Source: JAEYXS01 sp943367715
GTDB taxonomy: Bacteria; Verrucomicrobiota; Verrucomicrobiia; Limisphaerales; JAEYXS01
Direction: 5' to 3'
Assembly (NCBI GenBank): GCA_943367715.1
Contig: CALRJY020000017.1
Coordinates: forward strand, 1-64,000
DNA length: 64,000 nt
Numbering within the stretch: the first letter of the stretch is position 1; every line of letters starts with the position of its first letter. The notes beneath the pieces are model-generated. The model saw only the letters and a program-made list of their open reading frames with translations. It did no database searches and was not told where the DNA came from. Position numbers and translations under genes: made by a program. Below are positions 52,136 to 59,890 of the stretch, one piece after another.

Positions 52136-53818
52136 TTACGGTCCGACTGGTGCCGGCATGTGCACCACCATGTAGGTGAAAGGCACGACATACGCCTGCA
52201 AATAGACCAGCACGCCCATCATCGCCGCCAGGATGAGGCTGTGCCAGAACACAAAGCGCAGGATATCGCCCTCATGCCCATACCAATTCGTCGCCGTGCT
52301 GGCCACCACGATGCTCTGCGCATCCACCATTTTGCCCATCACCCCGCCAGAGCTGTTCGCCGCGCCCATGAGAATAGGACTGATGCCCGTCTGTTCCGCC
52401 GTGATTCTTTGCAAGCTGCCAAAGAGCACGTTGGAAGCGGTATCCGAGCCAGTGAGCGCCACGCCCAGCCACCCCAGCATGGTGCCGAAGAAGGGATAAA
52501 ATGTGCCCGTCTGCGCGAGGGCCAGTCCGAGCGTGGCATCAGTGCCGGAATATTTCGTCACATTGCCCAAGGCCAGCATGGCCGCAATCGTCATCAGCGA
52601 GTAACGGATGCGGAAGATGGTTTCCAGATAGGTTTGCCACAGGTCTTTCAACCGGAAACCCATCGATAAACCCGCGACCAGTGAAGCCAGCAAGATGCCC
52701 GTGCCCGTAGCGGAAAAGATGTTGCGCTTATACTCGGCCTTCTCGGCCGGTGCATTCTCGGGAGCCACGGGCGAGACACGTTGCACCTTTCCATGCAAGT
52801 AAGGCACCGGGAACTTCGGCGGCGCGAGCTTATCGAGAAACTTGCCGAATTGCGGTACGCCCCACACTAAGATGAAACACGTCAGGATGGCCCATGGCTT
52901 CCACGCGGCGATGACGTTCTTCCGGTTGAGGACCACTGGCGCGGAGTCTGCCGGTTGTGTTGGCGCACTCGCATCCGTTTCCACCTTGGGCAACGGCCAG
53001 ATTTCTTTCGGCTTCCAGTAACGCAGCAGAATAACGACAGCGCCAATAGAGCAAGCACCGGAAATCGTATCCACCAGCCAGGGACCGTGGAAGTTGGACA
53101 CGAGGAACTGGGGAATCGCGAAGGCCATACCGGCCGTCAGTGCTGCAGGCCAGACACCTTTCATGCCCTTCCACCCAGAGAACGCGCCCACAATCCAGAA
53201 CGGGATAATGAGGGAAAAGAACGGCAATTGACGCCCCACCATTTTGGAGACCAGCAACGCATCCAGCCCCGACACCTCTTGCAAGGTGGTGATCGGGATG
53301 CCGACGGAACCAAAGGCCACCGGTGCGGTGTTCGCGATGAGCGCCAGCCCGGAGGCATGCAGCGGGCGGAAGCCGAGCTGGATAAGGATCGCGCCCGTGA
53401 TCGCCACCGGAGCGCCGAAACCGGCCACGCCTTCAATGAAAGCGCCGAAGGAGAATGCGATGAGGATAAGCTGGATGCGCGGATCGGGGGCGATGTGCGC
53501 CAGGCTGTCGCGCAAGACGGCGAAGAGTCCCTTCTTCACCGTGAGATAATACAAGAACATGACGTTCAGGATGATCCAGCCGATGGGAAACAATCCAAAC
53601 GCCGCACCATACACCGTAGTCGCTGCGGCGGCTGAAACCGGCATGCGATAAACACCGATGGCGATGGCCAAGGCCGTCGCCAGTCCCAGCACCGCCGCAT
53701 AATGGATGCGCACATGCATCCACCCGATGGCCCCCAGCAGCACCACGACGGGAATCGCCGCGACGAGCGTGGACATCAAAGGATTGCCGAGCGGATCGTA
53801 ATTCTGCAGCCAGGTCAT
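52136..53818 (-). CDS. lctP: L-lactate permease (LctP family)
   Basis: A 560-residue inner-membrane transporter, likely importing lactate and perhaps glycolate with protons. About 12-14 hydrophobic helices are visible. Family signatures include IAFSFGAFIEGVAGFGAPVAITGA near residue 110, FGSVGIPITTLQEVSGLDAL, and LGWLGVALTGSDTASNVLFGSLQ near 445. The large cytoplasmic loop (about 310-360) is charged. No lactate dehydrogenase (LldEFG) is adjacent, so metabolic coupling must come from elsewhere. The ankyrin gene follows immediately. Confidence 0.94.
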   Translation of the reverse strand: MTWLQNYDPLGNPLMSTLVAAIPVVVLLGAIGWMHVRIHYAAVLGLATALAIAIGVYRMPVSAAAATTVYGAAFGLFPIGWIILNVMFLYYLTVKKGLFAVLRDSLAHIAPDPRIQLILIAFSFGAFIEGVAGFGAPVAITGAILIQLGFRPLHASGLALIANTAPVAFGSVGIPITTLQEVSGLDALLVSKMVGRQLPFFSLIIPFWIVGAFSGWKGMKGVWPAALTAGMAFAIPQFLVSNFHGPWLVDTISGACSIGAVVILLRYWKPKEIWPLPKVETDASAPTQPADSAPVVLNRKNVIAAWKPWAILTCFILVWGVPQFGKFLDKLAPPKFPVPYLHGKVQRVSPVAPENAPAEKAEYKRNIFSATGTGILLASLVAGLSMGFRLKDLWQTYLETIFRIRYSLMTIAAMLALGNVTKYSGTDATLGLALAQTGTFYPFFGTMLGWLGVALTGSDTASNVLFGSLQRITAEQTGISPILMGAANSSGGVMGKMVDAQSIVVASTATNWYGHEGDILRFVFWHSLILAAMMGVLVYLQAYVVPFTYMVVHMPAPVGP

Positions 53819-53870
53819 GGGTAGTGCGCGGCAACGTAATCAAATCGCGGCTAGTGCCACAAGCATTCTA

Positions 53871-53899
53871 TGGAGCGTGGGCGCCTCGCCCACAGCAAC
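53871..53899 (-). repeat. 29-nt dispersed hairpin repeat, copy 2
   Basis: Exact reverse complement of 42055-42083, including the GTGGGCG-agg-CGCCCAC stem-loop. It lies in the gap upstream of lctP, 11.8 kb from copy 1 and in opposite orientation. Confidence 0.8.
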
Positions 53900-53966
53900 G
53901 CACCTCAGCAACGATAGGTAATGATATTTTGTCCGCTTGCGCCAACCTATCGCGGTGATCTGGCAG

Positions 53967-55001
53967 TTACGTGAACAACCCCTTGAATAGAAAGAAAGCG
54001 TAAGCCGCAATCAGCAACACCCCGACAAACCGCGGCAACCGTCCCAACAACGTCATGAAGAGCAGATGCACCACCGTCGCCCCGGCGATGATCTGCACCC
54101 CCAGCTCAAACATGGACGGCAGCGTAATCGGCTGAAATAACGCAAACAGGCCGATGCAGAGCGGGATGCAGATATGACCATCCCCCACTTGCGAAGCGTA
54201 AGTGATGTCGGGCTTGCCGCGCCAAGAATAGTAGAGGGCGAGGAGCGCGTTAGGCAACACCATGAGCCAGCCACTGAGCACGCCCATGTTGTCCTTGTTG
54301 ATGAACCCCATATTTTGCTGGCCCAACCACTGGATCAGCCACTCGGTGCTCAGATAGATGCCATAGCCGCCAATGATCAGGATGGCGAAGTCGAATATCA
54401 TGAGCCACCCCAAGGCTTTGTTCTGCTGCACATTGGCCTTCAACACGTCATAGACGTGAAAGCATTGCCAGAAGAGGAAAATGCCGACGAGGACCATGCC
54501 GTCGTTGAAATCCAGTTTGCCGTCGCGGGCCAAAGCCCACAGCACGCCGGTAAAGAAGAGCACCGCCACCAGCGTGAGCATCATGGAGAGGCGGTTCACC
54601 TGCTTTTGCTGTTCGCCCTTCCCACCTTTATCCCCTTTCCCCTTCTTATCGCCCTTGCCTTTCTTGCCGCCACCGGAGTCCTTGCCAGCGATGTTCATCC
54701 CGAAGATCAAGGTGGGCACGCCGATCAACAAGGTGAGGTTGGTGGCGTTGTTGACGATGCAGTTCTCGATGACCTTGGCCCCATCTCCCTTATCTCGCGC
54801 GAGCAGGATGGCGAACATCAGGTTGCCGATACCGGAACAGTACGGCATGACGAGCGTGCCGAGGACAGTGCCGCCGAGGCCATTGCGCGTCATGGCCTCC
54901 AACCGCCAGACCATGAGGAGGGACGCAGCAATGAACAGGCCGAAAAAGGCCCAAGGAGCCCACGGCCCGGTGCTTTCCAAAATAGACGTCAGCGAACGCA
55001 A
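53967..55001 (-). CDS. CaCA-like (sodium/calcium exchanger-type) membrane protein
   Basis: A 344-residue polytopic protein with about ten helices in two halves. The first half has VMPYCSGIGNLMFAILLA and NCIVNNATNLTLLIGVPTLIFG; the second has SGWLMVLPNALLALYYSW and GDGHICIPLCIGLFALFQP. These are positioned like the alpha-1 and alpha-2 repeats of cation/Ca2+ antiporters, although the usual acidic residues are not obvious. The halves are joined by an extremely Lys/Gly-rich loop (GGGKKGKGDKKGKGDKGGKG, about residues 110-130). The start is assigned as TTG at 55001 for lack of a better codon, so the N-terminus is uncertain. Confidence 0.75.
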   Translation of the reverse strand: MRSLTSILESTGPWAPWAFFGLFIAASLLMVWRLEAMTRNGLGGTVLGTLVMPYCSGIGNLMFAILLARDKGDGAKVIENCIVNNATNLTLLIGVPTLIFGMNIAGKDSGGGKKGKGDKKGKGDKGGKGEQQKQVNRLSMMLTLVAVLFFTGVLWALARDGKLDFNDGMVLVGIFLFWQCFHVYDVLKANVQQNKALGWLMIFDFAILIIGGYGIYLSTEWLIQWLGQQNMGFINKDNMGVLSGWLMVLPNALLALYYSWRGKPDITYASQVGDGHICIPLCIGLFALFQPITLPSMFELGVQIIAGATVVHLLFMTLLGRLPRFVGVLLIAAYAFFLFKGLFT

Positions 55002-55068
55002 CGCGCGGAGTTAAGCAATGGGAAGGAGGTTCGGCAAGGAGCCTGATGGGGCACAGACCCACGCCCCG

Positions 55069-55848
55069 TCACTTCCGCTTCCACACGCTGCCTTGAGCCA
55101 CACTCCACTGGAACTTGCGCACATGTTCGCGGATGAGGAAGGGGAGGTCCAAGGTGCGCTTGAGTTCGAAACCGGCGGCCAGCTCCCCTTTTAAAGTGTC
55201 TGCCGTGCGGCGCGGTTTGCCATCGCGGGCGGTGCCACCCAGCCAGTTCTCGCGCGGCGTATACTCTTCCAGCCACGTGTAGGGAGACGTGAGAATCAAT
55301 TGGCCACCGGACTTCAACAGGTCGGGTAATTGCCGCAGGAACGCCAGCGGTTCGCGCAAACGGTCGATGAGATTCGCCGCGAAGACCACATCGAACTGGC
55401 CCAAGTCCTCGCGCAACTCTTGCGCATCGCCTTGTTCAAAGCGCACGCGGCGACGGTCAATCGTGGTCGGCACCACCGCCACGGCGGAACGCGTGATATC
55501 CCCCTCCTCCGCATAGACGTAGTTGATACCGCCCTGATCACGCAACCGCGTGGCGACATCGATGAAACGCTGGGAGTAATCAATCCCGATGACTTCCGTG
55601 CAATGCCGCGCGAGTTCAAAGCTGGAACGCCCTACGGAGCAGCCGATATCCAATGCCCGCGCATCCGGCGGCAGCGTGCCAGCATCCAGGCAGTTCACCA
55701 CGCAACGGACGGGATAGAAGAGCGCGTCCCGCGGACCGGAAGGATACGGCAACGTCTCTTCCGCCGTTCCGTAGTGAAACAGCAGATACTCGGAAACCGC
55801 GCGATCGCTTTCGTAGTAGGGGGAACTCACAGCGGGAATATACCTCAC
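55069..55848 (-). CDS. Methyltransferase resembling the OvoA C-terminal domain (4-mercaptohistidine N1-methyltransferase type)
   Basis: A 259-residue SAM-dependent methyltransferase. The N-terminus SPYYESDRAVSEYLLFHYG and PSGPRDALFYPVRCVV matches the putative 4-mercaptohistidine N-methyltransferase domain normally fused to the ovothiol sulfoxide synthase OvoA. Motif I is ALDIGCSVGRSSFELAR, motif II EVIGIDYS, and motif IV FDVVFAANLIDRL. Here it stands alone, without the iron-dependent synthase half. The GTG at 55848 overlaps the stop of the upstream M29-like gene (GTGA), so they are translationally coupled. Ovothiol production itself is not shown, because no OvoA synthase or OvoB lyase is nearby. 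Confidence 0.84.
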   Translation of the reverse strand: MRYIPAVSSPYYESDRAVSEYLLFHYGTAEETLPYPSGPRDALFYPVRCVVNCLDAGTLPPDARALDIGCSVGRSSFELARHCTEVIGIDYSQRFIDVATRLRDQGGINYVYAEEGDITRSAVAVVPTTIDRRRVRFEQGDAQELREDLGQFDVVFAANLIDRLREPLAFLRQLPDLLKSGGQLILTSPYTWLEEYTPRENWLGGTARDGKPRRTADTLKGELAAGFELKRTLDLPFLIREHVRKFQWSVAQGSVWKRK

Positions 55849-56993
55849 GCCTTCAGCGCCTGCCGCAAATATTCGGCAGGCTGGTAATTCTCCAGCACCA
55901 CGGTGGTCTTGCCATCGCGATACATGCGCACCTGCGGAACATTAATTTCCGGCGTCTTGTGCGGGGCGAAGAGGATGTCGTCGTGCGTGGCGTTCTTGTG
56001 ATTGGCGAACTTGTCCGGCGTAAGGCTGCCGCCCAGATGATCACTGCGCCCAGTGGCCACGTGGACGGTGCCGAAGATCTTTTCATCCTGAATATCGCGA
56101 CCGGACACCGGTAACACCTGCGTGCCGAAACCCAGTTCGCCGAGTTCCCCCGTCATCGGATCGCTGGTGAGCTTGGCGTTGTGGGTGTCCACGGTGGCCT
56201 GATCGCCTTGCAGCAAGGTCGCTTTCTGGATGCGACCGCTGTTCACATGCATGAGACCGATGGTGCCATTCTCATAACGCATCGGGAACTGGCCTTCCGC
56301 ACCATGCGGGACAAAATAAACTTCACCTGCCGGCAGATTCGCCACATCCGGCTTGGTGCCGCGACAGAGACCATGGCTCTTCTGCGCTTCCTGCTGTTCG
56401 GTCAGCAGCGTCAGCGTGTAGGTCTTACCAGCGACGGAGTAATCGAGCTCAAACTTGTCCGCCTTGGTCATGGCCAGGCGCAACTTCTCGGCCTGCTTTG
56501 AGACTTCGTTGTAGTCCACGGCCAATCCGCTGCTCAAAATGATCTCGTTCATGCCGTGCATCGTTGCGCCGCGGAAGCCGTATTGCTTGGCGAAGGCAGT
56601 CAGAGGAGCAGTCGCCGAGTAAGTGGAGATGCAAAGGATGATGTCGTACTTCGGATAGATGTCTTGCTCGAACTTCACCTCGCGACCATCTGGCGTGTAA
56701 GCGACATCCGGCAGGTCCAAGTTGCTGCCACCGGTGACTTGATAGGCGAAGAGGTCACCACCGGTGAGCTTCATCTCCGCCAAGCCACCGTTCTTCAGCC
56801 CTTGATAAAACACGTCATGCGCATGGCGCTGGATGGTGAGCTTCGGATCTTTCAGAAACGCGAAGTCCTTCACCTGCTTGGGGTCGGTAAGATCGATGAG
56901 GATGGCCACCCGCTGGCCGCCAGAGGGTTCGAAAACAGTGTTCAACAGGCGCGACAGGCTGAAAGGCGGGAAGCTCATGGTTTGAGTATTCAT
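55845..56993 (-). CDS. M29-like aminopeptidase family protein
   Basis: About 382 residues from the ATG at 56993 (56978 is an alternative; neither has a strong Shine-Dalgarno). It resembles leucyl aminopeptidase/aminopeptidase T (M29). Metal-binding segments fit that family: LPAGEVYFVPHGAEGQFPM, GELGELGFGTQVLPV and GTVHVATGRSDHLGG supply Glu, Glu, His and Asp candidates, and HKNATHDDILFAPH supplies further His/Asp. No signal peptide. It is coupled to an OvoA-C-like methyltransferase, a pairing I do not recognise from characterised pathways. The divergent truncated globin starts about 150 nt away. Confidence 0.8.
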   Translation of the reverse strand: MNTQTMSFPPFSLSRLLNTVFEPSGGQRVAILIDLTDPKQVKDFAFLKDPKLTIQRHAHDVFYQGLKNGGLAEMKLTGGDLFAYQVTGGSNLDLPDVAYTPDGREVKFEQDIYPKYDIILCISTYSATAPLTAFAKQYGFRGATMHGMNEIILSSGLAVDYNEVSKQAEKLRLAMTKADKFELDYSVAGKTYTLTLLTEQQEAQKSHGLCRGTKPDVANLPAGEVYFVPHGAEGQFPMRYENGTIGLMHVNSGRIQKATLLQGDQATVDTHNAKLTSDPMTGELGELGFGTQVLPVSGRDIQDEKIFGTVHVATGRSDHLGGSLTPDKFANHKNATHDDILFAPHKTPEINVPQVRMYRDGKTTVVLENYQPAEYLRQALKA

Positions 56994-57144
56994 GCTGGGC
57001 AACAACAAAGTTAATACAGTCTCGAAACGTAGGCGCATTTGGACCGATTGCAACGGGTCATCATTTAAAATTCCTGTCACTTAAGAGTCCAATGGCAGGG
57101 AAATTATTCCCCAACCACCTCAATGGAGGTTATGTTTCCACGGT

Positions 57145-57531
57145 ATGGCTGAAGCATCGCTTTATGAACGGCTGGGTGGAAGCGCGAAGTTGGAACTTTT
57201 GCTGCGGAATTTTTACGCCAGCCTGGCGGAACATCCGGAGTTGGGTCCCATCTTCGCCCAGCACGTGGATGACTGGCCCTCGCACATCTTCACGGTGAAG
57301 GAGTTTTGGGCGATGCAAACAGGCGGCCCCTCCATCTATCGCGGCGGCATGGCGGCGCGACATGTGCCGCTACGTCTGCAACCGCAGCATTTCGACCAAT
57401 GGCTGGCGCAATGGGCGATCAGTTGCCGGGCGCATTTCGAACCGCGTGAAGCAGAAGAACTCATCGAGATCGCGCAGAAGATCGGTGAGCGCCTGCGACA
57501 GATTGTGCGCACGGCGGAGACTAGGAAATAG
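57145..57531 (+). CDS. Truncated haemoglobin (globin)
   Basis: A 128-residue group II/III-type truncated globin that binds haem and O2 or NO. Signatures are LYERLGGSAKLELLLRNFYASL (A/B helices), FAQHVDDWPSHIFTVKEFWAMQTGGPSIY (E helix Phe-Trp-GGP-Y) and RHVPLRLQPQHFDQWLAQW, with the proximal His in the RHVPL motif. Length is standard. It stands divergent from the M29-like gene and convergent with a DUF3445 gene whose family also binds haem, so a small redox/haem neighbourhood is suggested. Confidence 0.9.
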   Translation: MAEASLYERLGGSAKLELLLRNFYASLAEHPELGPIFAQHVDDWPSHIFTVKEFWAMQTGGPSIYRGGMAARHVPLRLQPQHFDQWLAQWAISCRAHFEPREAEELIEIAQKIGERLRQIVRTAETRK

Positions 57532-57538
57532 CGGCGGT

Positions 57539-58387
57539 TTACGCCAGCAGCGTGATCAAACTTTCCTTCGCCGCACTCAGCCCCTTGTACTCGATCATCG
57601 CATCTGGCATGGTGCGCAAGGCGCGGGATAACCCCTGTTTGGCGGCCGGATTTTGGATCACCCCACGCAAAGGCTGAGTAGTCAGGCGGATGCCAAAGAG
57701 CACCCCGTTGTTTTCCGGCAAACCCACCAGCGCCTGATCCTCGATGCGCAACCACACCTCGTCCAGCGTCAGCGGAGCGCGCAATCGCGGCAGCCCGCGA
57801 GCGGGATGCATGTTCCGCTCACCGACCGCGGCGAGTCCCCAATTGGCCCGCAACCACGCGATGTCCGGCCGCAACTTGTTCAAAAATGTGCTGACCGAAC
57901 GGCCCACCGAGGCATTCAGGCCGGGCACGGCCTCGTGGATAAAATCCATCGGCTGGCCCATCTTCTCTTCCAAGTTCCATGAAGAAGGAAAACATACGCA
58001 CCCGGCCACCAATCGCGGCGGCGTTTGCCCTTCCACTTTGAGCACGAGGATATCCGTTTCCAAATTACGCCCCAAAGCCAGCAGGTCATCCCAGCCGGAG
58101 GTGGGCTCGTCAGTTTGCGGCGGCAAGAACTCCGGGAGTGTCTGCCACTTCTGCGCCAGCACACGTGCCTCGGCCAGCAGCGGAGCCCCGCCTTCAAACA
58201 GGGCGGCATGACGTTCCGGACCTTGCGCCAGCCATTGTCGGCGTTCGCCGATGGCTTCTGAATATTCCGCCGTGGGGGAGAAAAACTTTGCCGGGTCACC
58301 CTGCCGCAAGCCCATCGAAAAGCGGAAATCCTGGTCGGGCAGAAGTTCCGACCAGTCGCGTGCGGGCTGAAACGGAATTTCGTTCAC
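57539..58387 (-). CDS. DUF3445 protein (haem-dependent oxidative N-demethylase-like)
   Basis: A 282-residue DUF3445 protein. Signatures are LVAGCVCFPSSWNLEEKMGQPMDFIHEAVPGLNASVGRSVSTFL, with the expected Cys/Pro and the PMDFIHEAVPGL core, and WGLAAVGERN. Family members are haem-dependent oxidative N-demethylases that act on small amines such as dimethylamine. The start is GTG at 58387. It follows the DUF971 gene by 7 nt and the two are co-transcribed. The partner reductase and ferredoxin subunits are not in the window. Confidence 0.88.
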   Translation of the reverse strand: MNEIPFQPARDWSELLPDQDFRFSMGLRQGDPAKFFSPTAEYSEAIGERRQWLAQGPERHAALFEGGAPLLAEARVLAQKWQTLPEFLPPQTDEPTSGWDDLLALGRNLETDILVLKVEGQTPPRLVAGCVCFPSSWNLEEKMGQPMDFIHEAVPGLNASVGRSVSTFLNKLRPDIAWLRANWGLAAVGERNMHPARGLPRLRAPLTLDEVWLRIEDQALVGLPENNGVLFGIRLTTQPLRGVIQNPAAKQGLSRALRTMPDAMIEYKGLSAAKESLITLLA

Positions 58388-58394
58388 GCAGGAA

Positions 58395-58739
58395 TTATTT
58401 CTTTTCGTTCGCCGGATTGGCCGCAGCGTTGTCGGTGTCGTTCGCTTCAGCAGCGCGCTTCAGATAATCGTAGGCGAACAGACCGGAGCCATGACCATCC
58501 GCCCAGTGCGGCTGGAGGGCGTAACCACCTACATAAGCCAGGCGCACGAGCTGAAAGGACTTGGGTGAATAAGGCTTCGTGGGGTTCTTGTAAACATTCC
58601 CGAAGATGTCCTTCTCGCCATTGCAACCGGCGCAGGGACACAACCGGCGCAGCTTCTCCAGCTTGATGAAGCTCTCGCTTTGGTCATCCCACTTGATGGC
58701 CAGTTCATCCCCGATCTGCTGTATGTCCAACGGTCGCAT
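58395..58739 (-). CDS. DUF971 protein (gamma-butyrobetaine hydroxylase-like N-terminal domain)
   Basis: A 114-residue zinc-binding domain protein. Signatures are LAIKWDDQSESFIKLEKLRRLCPCAGCNG (Cys-X-Cys-XX-Cys) and LVRLAYVGGYALQPHWADGHGSGLFAYDYL, with the His/Trp/Asp-His residues of the domain. Stand-alone DUF971 proteins occur with Fe-S assembly and aromatic-acid genes; here it is co-transcribed with the DUF3445 gene. A tail of low complexity (AEANDTDNAAANPANEKK) ends it. It is divergent from the metal transporter operon across a 190-nt promoter region. Confidence 0.87.
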   Translation of the reverse strand: MRPLDIQQIGDELAIKWDDQSESFIKLEKLRRLCPCAGCNGEKDIFGNVYKNPTKPYSPKSFQLVRLAYVGGYALQPHWADGHGSGLFAYDYLKRAAEANDTDNAAANPANEKK

Positions 58740-58841
58740 GGACGGAACGTAAACCCTGCGCGCGGGAATGTCGAAAGCGTAATCGGTGCTGAGATTTGAT
58801 TCGCGAGTTGTGTAGGGGGAATACCCCGTTTACACCAAGAA

Positions 58842-58855
58842 TTAGCTTCACCTAA
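58842..58855. promoter_or_regulatory. Possible second DtxR/MntR-type operator (distal)
   Basis: ttag-cttcac-ctaa is a dyad with TTAG/CTAA arms, as in DtxR-family boxes. It lies 9 nt upstream of the predicted -35 element at 58865 and could serve the divergent DUF971 gene, the metal operon, or both. Confidence 0.4.
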
Positions 58856-58864
58856 CTTTAATAG

Positions 58865-58893
58865 TTGACACTAATCATAACCTGAAATATAGG
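58865..58893 (+). promoter_or_regulatory. Predicted sigma-70-type promoter of the metal ABC operon
   Basis: A perfect -35 hexamer TTGACA (58865-58870), a 17-nt spacer and TATAGG (58888-58893) as -10. The start codon follows at 58933. Confidence 0.65.
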
Positions 58894-58907
58894 TATGCCT
58901 AACATTG
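58889..58907 (+). promoter_or_regulatory. Predicted DtxR/MntR-family operator overlapping the -10 element
   Basis: The core TAGGTATGCCTA (58890-58901) is palindromic at its TAGG/CCTA ends. The 19-nt box matches the DtxR/IdeR consensus (TTAGGTTAGGCTAACCTAA) at 12 of 19 positions by eye. It overlaps the -10 hexamer, so binding would block transcription. Another TAGG half-site follows at 58911-58914. Confidence 0.6.
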
Positions 58908-58932
58908 AGATAGGTCATAACGAAAGTTGGCT

Positions 58933-59856
58933 ATGAAAATGAACTTACGGACTTGGTTGATGGGCGTGGCTGGTGCCGCCCTGCTGCTCGGCAGCGGACA
59001 GGTGCAGGCGGCTGAGAAAAAGCTGCGCGTGGTCACTACCGTGACCATGGTGGGCGACCTGGTGAAGCAAATCGGCGGTTCCCGCGTCGAGGTGCAGGAA
59101 CTGATGGGACCGGGCGTGGACCCTCACCTCTACAAGGCTACCGCAGCGGACATCGCCAAACTGCAACGCGCCGAGGTGATCTTCTACAACGGCCTGATGC
59201 TGGAGGGGAAGATGCAGGAGTTGTTCGACAAGATGAGCCGCTCGCGCAAACACATCTATCCCGTTTCAGCCGATCTGCCGAAAAACCAGTTGCTCCAGCC
59301 CGCCGAGTTCGAAGGCCACTATGACCCGCATGTGTGGTTCGAGGTGCCGCTTTGGGAACAATGCGCGGCCACAGTGATCAAGGGCCTGGTGACGGCTGAT
59401 CCCGCCGGCAAGGCGGATTACGAAAAGCGTGGTGCCGAGCTGCATAAGAAGTTGCAGGACCTTCATCAGTGGGCGGTGAAGAAGGCGAATGAATTGCCGC
59501 CAGAGAAACGCATCCTCATCACGAGCCATGACGCCTATAACTACTTTGGCCGTGCGTATGGCTTCAAGGTGGTGGGGCTGCAAGGCATCTCCACCGTGAG
59601 CGAAGCCGGTCTTGCCGACATGGTGAAGCTGGTGGATTTCATCAAGCAGAAGCAGGTGAAGGCCATCTTCGTGGAATCCAGCGTGCCGCCGAACGCGATC
59701 CAACGCATCAGCAAGGACTCCGGCGCAAAGATCGGTGGTGAACTGTTCTCCGACGCGATGGGCACACCGGGCCAGATCGAGCATGGTTACGACCTCGGCA
59801 CGTATGAGGGCATGATCAAACACAACCTCACGACCATTGTGGAGGCGTTGAAGTAA
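58933..59856 (+). CDS. Metal ABC transporter substrate-binding protein (TroA/ZnuA/YtgA-like)
   Basis: A periplasmic cluster A-I binding protein for Mn, Fe or Zn, 307 residues from the ATG at 58933 (a TTG at 58927 is also in frame). Signal MNLRTWLMGVAGAALLLGSGQVQA. Candidate metal ligands are His65 (VDPHLY), His133 (YDPHVWF), His199 (TSHDAYNYFGRAYG) and Asp274 (LFSDAMG). This is a His-His-His-Asp set, as in TroA and chlamydial YtgA; Mn-specific PsaA has Glu at the third position. The LQGISTVSEAG segment is also TroA-like. It is first in an operon with an outer-membrane barrel, ATPase and two permeases, behind a DtxR-like operator. Confidence 0.93.
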   Translation: MKMNLRTWLMGVAGAALLLGSGQVQAAEKKLRVVTTVTMVGDLVKQIGGSRVEVQELMGPGVDPHLYKATAADIAKLQRAEVIFYNGLMLEGKMQELFDKMSRSRKHIYPVSADLPKNQLLQPAEFEGHYDPHVWFEVPLWEQCAATVIKGLVTADPAGKADYEKRGAELHKKLQDLHQWAVKKANELPPEKRILITSHDAYNYFGRAYGFKVVGLQGISTVSEAGLADMVKLVDFIKQKQVKAIFVESSVPPNAIQRISKDSGAKIGGELFSDAMGTPGQIEHGYDLGTYEGMIKHNLTTIVEALK

Positions 59857-59890
59857 ACGGCCATCCAAACAACCTCTGGATCACCACAAA

